The notes beneath the pieces were generated by a model. It searched no databases and was not told the DNA's origin. It saw nothing but the letters and a program-made list of their open reading frames with translations. From positions 1 through 27,788 of IMG/VR virus record IMGVR_UViG_3300020183_000370: a DNA stretch of 27,788 nt; one strand, written 5' to 3'. The position numbers were made by a program, and so were the translations under genes. Source of the stretch: a virus. The number at the start of each line of letters is the position of its first letter. The stretch's first letter is position 1. Positions 15,077 through 23,955 of the stretch are shown one piece after another.

Positions 15077-18000
15077 ATGACAGGTGTTCTAACTAAAAAA
15101 TTAGATGTAGATGTTGCAAATCGTTTTATTGATGATGTAAAATCAACAAATAATAATTTTTATGTTTTTGTAGGGCGCTCAACTCCTTGGGCTAATGATA
15201 GCGCTCCACCTGCAGCTAACCTAGCTGTTACTTTTTATGATCATGAAGTATATGATAATATTTTATACGGTAAGAAAGTAACCAATACAGATATTATTCC
15301 AGCCATAAGACGTGTAGACTGGACGAATAATGCTCTTTATTACGAATACGATAAAGATTCCGCTAACTTATATTCAAATAATTATAATTTCTTCGTATAT
15401 AATACTAGTGCATCCGTACAAGCAGTTTTCAAAGTCATAGAAGCAGGTTCAGGTAATTCAGTAGTAGCACCTTCTATTATTTCCACATCACCTTTTAAAA
15501 CTTCAGACGGATATATCTGGAAGTATATGTATTCTGTCTCCAATACCGACCTAAACAAGTTTGGCTCAAATAATTATTTACCACTTACTCCAAATAGTAC
15601 CATTGTAAATTCAGCTGTTGCAGGTGGTATAGATGCCATTAAAGTAACTACTGGGGGTTCAGGTTGGATAACTTTTAATACTGGTATCTTACAGAGTGTA
15701 ATAAATGCGTCTGCAGTAGTACTATCTAGTAATGCGTCTTCAAATAATGATTTCTATGTGAATTCAGCAATTTACTTTAAAAGCGGGTTAGGTTCAGGTC
15801 AAATAAGAAGAGTAACTGATTATGACGGGGTATCAAGGGTCTTATTCGTTGATGAAGCACTAGATATTAAAACGAACCTTACCCTTGCTAACGTTACAGG
15901 CTCTTTTGTAATAAACGATACTCTTACTCAAAATTTAGTAGCGCTATCTATCACTTCACAATCAGGTTATATTCAACCAGGCGACACTATTACTCAAAGT
16001 AATACCGGTGCTACTGCTACTATAGTAACTGCAAACACTACTTATTTAAGAGTTAAACCGCTATCATCAACTGAGTTTAATAATAATCTTGCAATTGATG
16101 CTGGGCGAGGCACTACAATTGGTAACAGTACAGTTACTACAAGTAATACTACAAATACTGTGACTGCAGCAGCTAACGCTCTATTTACTACATTTTATAC
16201 AACAGGTGACTATATAAAAGTAGGATCTTTCTTCCACCGCGTAACTGCTGTAGCTAACAATACACAACTAACAGTTGCGGGACCTTTCGGAGCCACATAC
16301 GTTGCAAACGCACATTATAAAGTAAACTCAGCCGCTACAGTTGAAAGTATTACTAATATATCAGCTTCAGGTAATGTTGTTTTTTCTGATACTAATAGCT
16401 CTATAATTGCTATAGGTAACGTAGTAGGTAGTTATCTTCTTGGAGAAATTTTAACACAAAGTAGCTCATCAACTAACGGGGTTATTTCGTTTGCAAATAG
16501 TAGTACTCTTATTCTTTCAAGTATTACCGGTTCAGGATTTGTTTCTAACGCAAATGTTGTAGGCGTCACATCTAACACGTCAGCTAATGCCGTTTCAGTA
16601 GCAAGCAATCCTACAGTAACGCTCTCTAATACCTCTGGTAATTTTATATACGGCGCTGAAATTACTAGTACGTCTGGTGGTACAGCCAAAGTCACATCTC
16701 TCTCTCTTCTACCTAACGAACAAACAGAGTATATTGTATCTCCTAAAGTAACTATTACAGGTGACGGAATAAATGCAGCTGCATATAGTCTAGTAAATAC
16801 TACTACTACGGCTATAAGTTCAATCGTAGTATTTGATCAGGGAAGTAACTATACATCAGCTAATGCAACTATAAGTGCTAATCCCTCTTATGGTGCAAAT
16901 GCTACCCTCAGGCCATTAATAAGTCCTGTACTAGGTCATGGTAGTAACGCAGCTTTTGAATTAGGAGCGTCTTTTGTTAGTATTGCAGTTACTTTTGCAA
17001 ACAGTACTAATGAAAGTTATAACTTACCAGGTTACGGTGAATTTAGAACAGTAGGTTTAATTAAAGATCCTTTGTTCGATAATGTATTTTTAACATTAAG
17101 TGATTACGATAGAGTAAAAATATCACTTACTGGGGCAAATACCTTTACTGTTGGTAATGTACTTCAGCAAGCTAACCTTGCTACCGGTATTGTTGTATAT
17201 TCTAATACTAGTCATGTGGAATTAAGTAGCGTTAATGGTACATTTGATAAAAACAGTGCCAATTTAACTATTCAAGATATTATTACTGAAATGACATCAA
17301 CTATAGCAAATGTTGTAACAAGTGAATTTACTGCACCAGGTATAGCCTATCAACAAACAACCGGTGCTGTAGGTAACATAGTATCAGCCAACACAACAAC
17401 GCTTAGGTTGTCCAATGTTCAAGGTACTTTTGTAAGTGGTATTACTTTATATCAAACAACATCTAATGCTTATGCGAATGTGACCGCTATTAAGACTGCT
17501 AACAATATAAAAACTCTCACTTTTGATTATTTTAATCAATTAACAAGAGCGTCGCTTTCTGATGTAACTGGTAATTTTACAGTAGATGAAGCAATCGAAG
17601 TACGTACACCAATTGGCACTGTTATTTCATCAGCAACCGTTTATGATACTAGTAGCGATATAGATTTAAATATATCAGGAAATACAATAGCTTTTACTTT
17701 ATTTGAACGTATTGACTACGGATCTTCAGCTAACGGCGTACTAATAGGTGCAAACAGCTCCTACTTAAAATTAACTAACGTAAAAGGTAGTTTTTTAAGC
17801 GGAACAACAGTTACTGGTAGTACATCGAGTGCTAACGCAACAGTTAATAGTATTAAAAAGGTTCTTGTATTAGCCAACCCTGACGGTGTTTTGTCCGAGA
17901 GTACTAATAATGTTATAATAGGTCTAACATCAAACGCTCAAGGATACTCTAGTAATCCCAATACTATAGTTAAACCAATGCTAGTTCGTGATACGGGATC

Positions 18001-18082
18001 TGTACTATATATAGAGAATATATCCCCTGTTACTCGCAGTGATACGAGTAGAGAATCTGTTAATCTTGTAATAAAGTTCTAG
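15077..18082 (+). CDS. gp8: Baseplate wedge protein, gp8-like N-terminus with long repeat extension
   Basis: 1001 residues, three times T4 gp8 (334). Residues 1-180 are gp8-like: NNNFYVFVGRSTPWANDSAP, YDNILYGKKVTNTDIIPAIR, RVDWTNNALYYEYD, NNYNFFVYNT, SPFKTSDGYIWKYMYSVSN and NNYLPLTPN. The remainder is built from beta-rich modules of about 45-60 residues with the pattern V-T-G-S-F-V...G...L-T-Q...A-T-A...V, for example VTGSFVINDTLTQ, VVGSYLLGEILTQ, VQGTFVSGITLYQ and VKGSFLSGTTVTG. One module at about 348-419 (TGDYIKVGS, ANNTQLTVAG) matches a module of the preceding gene. It would sit on the outside of the wedge near the gp7 equivalent; the repeats may extend outward as a binding or spacer surface. 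It is preceded by a late-type promoter and an AGGAAAAAAG ribosome site. Confidence 0.8.
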   Translation: MTGVLTKKLDVDVANRFIDDVKSTNNNFYVFVGRSTPWANDSAPPAANLAVTFYDHEVYDNILYGKKVTNTDIIPAIRRVDWTNNALYYEYDKDSANLYSNNYNFFVYNTSASVQAVFKVIEAGSGNSVVAPSIISTSPFKTSDGYIWKYMYSVSNTDLNKFGSNNYLPLTPNSTIVNSAVAGGIDAIKVTTGGSGWITFNTGILQSVINASAVVLSSNASSNNDFYVNSAIYFKSGLGSGQIRRVTDYDGVSRVLFVDEALDIKTNLTLANVTGSFVINDTLTQNLVALSITSQSGYIQPGDTITQSNTGATATIVTANTTYLRVKPLSSTEFNNNLAIDAGRGTTIGNSTVTTSNTTNTVTAAANALFTTFYTTGDYIKVGSFFHRVTAVANNTQLTVAGPFGATYVANAHYKVNSAATVESITNISASGNVVFSDTNSSIIAIGNVVGSYLLGEILTQSSSSTNGVISFANSSTLILSSITGSGFVSNANVVGVTSNTSANAVSVASNPTVTLSNTSGNFIYGAEITSTSGGTAKVTSLSLLPNEQTEYIVSPKVTITGDGINAAAYSLVNTTTTAISSIVVFDQGSNYTSANATISANPSYGANATLRPLISPVLGHGSNAAFELGASFVSIAVTFANSTNESYNLPGYGEFRTVGLIKDPLFDNVFLTLSDYDRVKISLTGANTFTVGNVLQQANLATGIVVYSNTSHVELSSVNGTFDKNSANLTIQDIITEMTSTIANVVTSEFTAPGIAYQQTTGAVGNIVSANTTTLRLSNVQGTFVSGITLYQTTSNAYANVTAIKTANNIKTLTFDYFNQLTRASLSDVTGNFTVDEAIEVRTPIGTVISSATVYDTSSDIDLNISGNTIAFTLFERIDYGSSANGVLIGANSSYLKLTNVKGSFLSGTTVTGSTSSANATVNSIKKVLVLANPDGVLSESTNNVIIGLTSNAQGYSSNPNTIVKPMLVRDTGSVLYIENISPVTRSDTSRESVNLVIKF

Positions 18083-18098
18083 ACCTTAGAGGGTACTG

Positions 18099-21000
18099 AT
18101 GCCTTTAGAAACTAATCTCAACACACCTCCTTATTATGACGACTTTGATGCAAATAATAATTTTTATAGGGTGTTGTTTAGACCTTCAACTGCTGTACAG
18201 GCGCGCGAACTAACTCAACTTCAAACTATCTTACAAGATCAGGTAGAGAAGTTTGGTAGACATATCTTCATTGAAGGATCTATCATCGAAGGATGCGCTA
18301 TTAGATTCGATGATTCATTAGATTATATCAAGATACAAGATAATTATAGTAATGGTGTTGCTATTACTAACATTACCGACTTCTTAGGTAAAACAGTACG
18401 TTCCTCTAATACTACTCTAGAAGCTATCATTACTAACGTAGTAACAGGGTTTGAGGCTTCCGCACCTGATCTTAACACCTTATACATTAAGTATTTAAAT
18501 TCCGGTACATACGCTAACGGCACTACACAGAAGAAGTTTGATGCAACTCAAGCTGTCGAAATTCGTACTATAGCAAATACTTTATTTGGTAACGTGACAA
18601 TTGCAAACAGCTCTGTCAATGCAGTAGGTGTAGGTTATTCAGTAGGTGTTTCTGACGGCGTTGTATTTCAAAAAGGATTCTTTATTAGGGTAGTATCACA
18701 AGATGTTATCGTTACAAAGTATAATAATCAGCCAAATGGTGTCTCGGTTGGATTTAAAACTACTGAATCAATTATAACAGCCGATGAAGACGGAGATCTT
18801 CTTGATAATGCATTAGGCGCGCCCAACTATAATGCACCTGGTGCAAATAGATTAAAACTAACAGCAAATCTTGTTGTTAGAGCTACCGACAATACTAGCG
18901 TCAACTCATCTACTTCTAATACTACCAGCTTCTTTTCTATTGTAGATTTTGAAGCAGGGTTACCAGCTATTGTTCGTACCGATCCTCAATATGCTTCACT
19001 TGGCAGGCAGCTAGCTAAGCGTACATACGAAGAGAGTGGTAATTATATCATTGATCCGTTTGAATTATCCGTAGAAGCAAATACTTCCAATTATACTCAC
19101 CATAACTTAACCATCGATAAAGGTTTAGGTTACGTTCAAGGATATAGAGTAGAGCTTACTAATAAGAGAAACCTACCAATAAAGAAGGGTACTGATACTG
19201 AACTAGCAGATGACCAAGTAGTAGGAGCCGGATATGGCAATTACGTGCTTGTTAATGAATACGTAGGCGTTTTTGACACGGAAAGTCTAGTAAAGGTCAA
19301 TCTCTGTAATGCAACTGCTACCGCTATTACAAGTGGTACATATTCAAGTACAACTCTTCCTGCTAATACATTAGGTACAGCATATATTCGTTCTATCATA
19401 TATGATTCAGGCACACCAGGTCTTGCTACTGCTCAATATAAGATGTACCTCTACAATATTAATATGGCGAATAACTATAACTTCAAAGACGTAAGAAGTG
19501 TTGTAGTTCAGCATGCCTCTGCAAATGGATTAGCTGATGTTGTACTATCAGGAGGTAATGCCACTCTTGTTGATAATAATCTAGAAGCGCTAGTATTCCC
19601 TACAGGTAGTGCTGCATTAGTAAACACATCGAATAGAACATATACGGCCAGACAATCCAAGCAAGTAACTTTTACTAATGGAGTAGCAAGCTTCGGTCCA
19701 GACGGTACTAATACTGTATTTACAGATACAGGTAGTCCTATTTCCACCGCTCAAGAAGATAATTTCATTATCATTCCTGTATCAAATACTAGTGCACCCG
19801 GTATTAGTAAAGGTAGACCAATTAGTCTAAAAACCAGTACCGCTAATGGTATCGTAACTGCTGCTACTGCTAACATTAATATCGGTTTCGCTAATACATT
19901 CAATGCCGAGGTATTTTATAATGTAACTAGACAGAACTCAGCCCCATCCTCTAAGTTGGTAAGTAAAAATATTCTAGTAGGTATCAGAGCCAACACGCAC
20001 TATGCTACTACTACAGGCCCCTGGTCACTAGGAGTTCCAGACGTTTATAAGTTACGTGCAGTTTATCAAGGCACTACATTATCAAATACTAATACTAATA
20101 ATGCAAGTAAGTTTATTCTTGATAGCGGACAGCGTGATGCTTTCTACGGGCATTCCTACCTTAAAATTAAACCTGGCAGCGGTCATACTGTAGGCACTGA
20201 CGATTACCTATTAGTTGAATTTGACTGCTTTAGAGCAGATACTTCTACTGGTAATGGTTACTTTACAGTTGATTCTTATTCTATTGATGACGCAAATACT
20301 GCTAACTCTACAGCCGTTACCACAGCAGATATTCCTGTTTATACGTTCCTAAATGGTAATAAAATTAATTTAAGAGATGCTATTGATTATAGACCACAGC
20401 TCTCAAATACAGCCAATGCAATTGCTACTTCTAACACAACAGCTACTATAAATCCTGCCAATTCAGACACCTTCAGTGCTTCTATAATTACAGTACCTAC
20501 ACCTGATTCTACTATTCAGTTAGATTTAAATTTTTATCTTGGACGTGTAGACAAGGTAGTTATTTCACCAGAGGGTAAAGCTACCATTATAAATGGTATT
20601 CCAAGTCTATCACCAAAAGCGCCTAAGGATCAAGATGGTGCTATGACTTTAGGTATTGTAAATATACCCCCTTTTCCTTCTCTTACACAAGGGCAGTCAA
20701 AGACTTATAATAGATTCGATTATCTAATTACAACATCACTACTTCAGCAACGTAGATATACTATGCGTGATGTTGGGGTATTAGAGCAGAGAATTATGAA
20801 TCTAGAATACTACACGTTACTATCTGCTTTAGAGGTAGACACGCAGAATCTTTTAATCACTGACACAGCTGGTAACAATAGATTTAAAAATGGTATTTTT
20901 GTTGACTCGTTCAATGATTTCAAGATTAGTGAAACAACGAGTCCAGAATTTAAAGCGTCACTTGATACTCAAAGAGGTATTTTAAGACCTAAGTTTGAAT

Positions 21001-23744
21001 CTAATTATATACCATTAAATGAAAAGACCCTAACTAACGTTACCAGGTACGGTAAGAATATTACCTTAACCCATACTAGCACTCCGTTTATTACTCAGCC
21101 TTTCGCAGCTAAGTCAAGAAATTGCGCTGAGTCCCTAGTATATGTTTGGAAAGGTAATATCTCTCTCACACCAGATGGCGATAATATTCCTGATACTAAG
21201 CAAGGCCCAGATATTAATCTTGATGTAGATCTAGCTGCACCTATTCTAGCATTAGCTAATGCCGGGTACTTTGGTACTATCTTCGGTAACTGGAATACTG
21301 TTAATACAAGTACATCCAATACTACTACTAGTTCTTTCGCGCAAGGTTTTGTTACTACAACTGCTACTACAACAGTTAGTACCAATCAGGTAAGAGAAGT
21401 AATCAACAGCTCTTTTAATACTTCGAGGCAAACATTTAGTTATGGTCAAGTAGTTCAAGATGTTTCCGTTCAGCCATTTTTAAGGCAGCGTAGAGTAACA
21501 TTTACTGCTATCGGTCTCAAGCCAAGTACTATTTTTTATCCATTCTTTGATGATACAAATATTTCAAACCACTGCAAAACTTCTAACTCATCTTTACAAG
21601 ATGTAGGAGAACTAGGCAGTACTCTTACATCTGATAGCGTAGGCACTCTATACGGTGTTTTTTATATTCCCGCCAATACATTTAAGGCAGGTGATAGAGT
21701 ATTTAAGTTAGTAGATATTGATAATTTAATAACCGGCTCAGATACTATCTCATCTTTTGCTACCACTACGTATACAGGTAGTAATATATCAATTACAAAA
21801 GCCAATATCGGCGCTAATATAACTAATCCTATCATTACTCAGACGAGAAGTGAACAACAACAAACACTAACAGCCGTCTCGACTCAAACTAGCGTTGATT
21901 GGATTCCTATCGAGAATGATGGCGGGCGCGATGACCCTATCGCGCAGACCTTCCTTGTTGATGAGGGTAATAATATAGCAGGTATCTTTATATCTGCGAT
22001 TGACTTATATTTTCAGCAGAAGCATTCATCGCTTGGAATAACAGTAGAACTCCGCGAAGTGGATGAAGCTACCGGATTTCCAACTCCTAGAATATTACCA
22101 TATGGCACCAAGTCACTAGCTGTAGGAAGCATTAACACAAGCTCTGATGCTTCTTTAGCAACTACTGTTACTTTCGATACCCCCGTATTTGTAGAGAACA
22201 ATAAGCAATATTGCTTTGTAGTAAAACCAGATGGCAATAACACAGATACAAAGATCTGGGTTTCAATTATTGGTGGTACAGACATTACAACAAACGCCCC
22301 AATCTATAAAAATCATGGGATGGGCGATCTTTTAATATCTTCCACAGATAGACTCTGGACTCCGTTTACCAAAGAAGATATAAAGTGTGTTATCTATAGA
22401 GCACAATTCAGCTCTTCGACAGGTTCAATCGCTTATAAATCTGCTAATACAGAATTCTTGTCAGCAAATAACTTCAAGAGTACTTTCTTGGATGGCGAGA
22501 CAGTATTTGTTTCTAATGCTGTAGTTACAGTTACTTCAGGGGCCACTGTTAACGCTTCACTATCAAATTCAATTATAGTAAGTACTGTTAATGCACAATC
22601 AGCATTTAGTGTCGGTGAAACGATTTACATTTCTTCAAACACGCAAACCATAACTGATACCGCTACAATTACCGCCTTACCAAACACCACTAATATTAGA
22701 GTAAGTGCAAATATCTCTTTTGTTGATAATAATGGTACTATTGGTAAGCTAGCAGGTAATGGTGCGTTTACTGGCCTTGTAGAGTACGTAAATACAGATA
22801 CAAACGATTTGTATATAACAAATTCTACAGCTAACTCTACAGTTAATTTTAATACCGGTAACACACAAACTCTTATTATTGGTAAATCAAGTAGAGCGCG
22901 TGCTAACTTAGTCAGCGTAGATAATGTTACGTACAGTGTTGTAGTGCCGCAATTCTCTATTTCAAGACCCCCTGGTACTTTTGTTGAGTTTACTTTAAAT
23001 GGTACTCCTTTAAATAGCTTTACTAGAGAGTCATTAGATACACCTGTGCAAAATGATATTGAACTTGAATTAGTTGATTTTGAACGCAGAGTACTCTCGA
23101 GATCTAATGAGATAACTAGTGCATCTGGTAATAACTCTGTAGAATTAGTAGCAAGTATTGTTACTCTTGATAATAGAATTTCTCCAGTGTTTGGTGATCT
23201 TAAGAAAAATCTTCTAGTAATTAAGAATGATATTTCAACTGGTAATACTCTTATTGCTAATAACGAAACATTCCCTGGTGGTAACACACACGTCACAAGT
23301 AAGTATATTAGTAGAAAAGTAGTACTGGCAGAAGGTCAAGACGCAGAAGATCTTGAAGTATATCTTACAGCTAGTAAGCCTGCAAATACAGAAATTTACG
23401 TATATGCTAAGGTATTAGGTGCTGAAGATTCAGAATCTTTCGATGACAAGTATTGGTCATTGATGGAGCAAGTTACCGATTCAAGTACTGTAACTAGTAA
23501 GGTATCTACTAATGAAAATACTGAGTTTAGATATAGACTACCCGCCAACACAGCAGCTAATATCGCTAATGTGAAGACTGCCAGTAGAAACTCTAATAAC
23601 TCTAATATTATTAGATACCATACATTAGCGGGTGCACCAGTTGATAACTTCAAAAACTTTGCTATCAAGATCGTAATGACTTCGGATGGCACTCATTTAA
23701 TTCCGCGCATCTCAGATATGCGTGCTATTGCATTGCAGATTTAA
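18099..23744 (+). CDS. Very large virion structural protein with DUF4815-type N-terminus (baseplate/tail fibre attachment)
   Basis: 1881 residues, the longest gene here. The N-terminus PPYYDDFDANNNFYRVLFRP, followed by STAVQARELTQLQTILQDQV and GRHIFIEGSIIEG, is the DUF4815 pattern of marine T4-like phages. A second conserved block at about 870-1000 has LQQRRYTMRDVGVLEQRI, MNLEYYTLLSALEVDTQNLL and NRFKNGIFVDSFNDF. Residues 1300-1430 form a jelly-roll-like domain (ISAIDLYFQQK, TVELREVDEATGFPTPRILP, YCFVVKPDG). Residues 1450-1560 hold VGETIYIS-type modules resembling those in the two upstream wedge genes. The far C-terminus (LVPR-like HLIPRISDMRAIALQI) is regular beta. It probably forms the outer baseplate, in the role of T4 gp10/gp9/gp11, linking wedges to fibres. 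A GAGGG ribosome site precedes the ATG. There is no own promoter, so it shares the gp8-like transcript. Confidence 0.75.
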   Translation: MPLETNLNTPPYYDDFDANNNFYRVLFRPSTAVQARELTQLQTILQDQVEKFGRHIFIEGSIIEGCAIRFDDSLDYIKIQDNYSNGVAITNITDFLGKTVRSSNTTLEAIITNVVTGFEASAPDLNTLYIKYLNSGTYANGTTQKKFDATQAVEIRTIANTLFGNVTIANSSVNAVGVGYSVGVSDGVVFQKGFFIRVVSQDVIVTKYNNQPNGVSVGFKTTESIITADEDGDLLDNALGAPNYNAPGANRLKLTANLVVRATDNTSVNSSTSNTTSFFSIVDFEAGLPAIVRTDPQYASLGRQLAKRTYEESGNYIIDPFELSVEANTSNYTHHNLTIDKGLGYVQGYRVELTNKRNLPIKKGTDTELADDQVVGAGYGNYVLVNEYVGVFDTESLVKVNLCNATATAITSGTYSSTTLPANTLGTAYIRSIIYDSGTPGLATAQYKMYLYNINMANNYNFKDVRSVVVQHASANGLADVVLSGGNATLVDNNLEALVFPTGSAALVNTSNRTYTARQSKQVTFTNGVASFGPDGTNTVFTDTGSPISTAQEDNFIIIPVSNTSAPGISKGRPISLKTSTANGIVTAATANINIGFANTFNAEVFYNVTRQNSAPSSKLVSKNILVGIRANTHYATTTGPWSLGVPDVYKLRAVYQGTTLSNTNTNNASKFILDSGQRDAFYGHSYLKIKPGSGHTVGTDDYLLVEFDCFRADTSTGNGYFTVDSYSIDDANTANSTAVTTADIPVYTFLNGNKINLRDAIDYRPQLSNTANAIATSNTTATINPANSDTFSASIITVPTPDSTIQLDLNFYLGRVDKVVISPEGKATIINGIPSLSPKAPKDQDGAMTLGIVNIPPFPSLTQGQSKTYNRFDYLITTSLLQQRRYTMRDVGVLEQRIMNLEYYTLLSALEVDTQNLLITDTAGNNRFKNGIFVDSFNDFKISETTSPEFKASLDTQRGILRPKFESNYIPLNEKTLTNVTRYGKNITLTHTSTPFITQPFAAKSRNCAESLVYVWKGNISLTPDGDNIPDTKQGPDINLDVDLAAPILALANAGYFGTIFGNWNTVNTSTSNTTTSSFAQGFVTTTATTTVSTNQVREVINSSFNTSRQTFSYGQVVQDVSVQPFLRQRRVTFTAIGLKPSTIFYPFFDDTNISNHCKTSNSSLQDVGELGSTLTSDSVGTLYGVFYIPANTFKAGDRVFKLVDIDNLITGSDTISSFATTTYTGSNISITKANIGANITNPIITQTRSEQQQTLTAVSTQTSVDWIPIENDGGRDDPIAQTFLVDEGNNIAGIFISAIDLYFQQKHSSLGITVELREVDEATGFPTPRILPYGTKSLAVGSINTSSDASLATTVTFDTPVFVENNKQYCFVVKPDGNNTDTKIWVSIIGGTDITTNAPIYKNHGMGDLLISSTDRLWTPFTKEDIKCVIYRAQFSSSTGSIAYKSANTEFLSANNFKSTFLDGETVFVSNAVVTVTSGATVNASLSNSIIVSTVNAQSAFSVGETIYISSNTQTITDTATITALPNTTNIRVSANISFVDNNGTIGKLAGNGAFTGLVEYVNTDTNDLYITNSTANSTVNFNTGNTQTLIIGKSSRARANLVSVDNVTYSVVVPQFSISRPPGTFVEFTLNGTPLNSFTRESLDTPVQNDIELELVDFERRVLSRSNEITSASGNNSVELVASIVTLDNRISPVFGDLKKNLLVIKNDISTGNTLIANNETFPGGNTHVTSKYISRKVVLAEGQDAEDLEVYLTASKPANTEIYVYAKVLGAEDSESFDDKYWSLMEQVTDSSTVTSKVSTNENTEFRYRLPANTAANIANVKTASRNSNNSNIIRYHTLAGAPVDNFKNFAIKIVMTSDGTHLIPRISDMRAIALQI

Positions 23745-23745
23745 A

Positions 23746-23955
23746 ATGTATATAAAAGTTCAAGACCGTAGAGACGTTGTTCGCGATAGTACGTCAAAAG
23801 CTGTACTAAATATCGATAATGACGGGCTTGTTGCGTATAAAGCTCGTAGAGATAGAGAACGTACTTTGGATAATATGATAGCTGAAGTAAACGATCTTAG
23901 AAACGATGTTAGTGAAATTAAGCAATTACTTAGAAAGTTTCTAGAGAGCAAATAA
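23746..23955 (+). CDS. Small coiled-coil protein between DUF4815 protein and tail fibre
   Basis: 69 residues from the ATG at 23746, two bases after the preceding stop; a longer reading from 23722 would start inside the upstream gene and is less likely. N-terminus MYIKVQDRRDVVRDSTSKAV is followed by a basic AYKARRDRERTLDN and a heptad-patterned helix with regularly spaced Ile/Val/Leu (IAEVNDLRNDVSEIKQLLRK). Similar small proteins with an N-terminal VRDS..KAVLN-like element and a C-terminal coiled coil are frequent in the structural clusters of T4-like cyanophages. Its role is unknown; an adaptor or assembly factor for the next gene's fibre is a guess. It is coupled to the fibre gene by TAATG. 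Codon use is as in its neighbours. Confidence 0.75.
   Translation: MYIKVQDRRDVVRDSTSKAVLNIDNDGLVAYKARRDRERTLDNMIAEVNDLRNDVSEIKQLLRKFLESK

Noticed and set aside
22625-23296. 223-codon minus-strand open frame, and others at 24047-24814, 25169-25624, 21095-21385 and 22013-22285
   Set aside because: Shadows of Asn/Thr/Ser-rich repeat genes, whose antisense reads as Val/Leu/Ile-rich low-complexity protein; no ribosome sites or family motifs.
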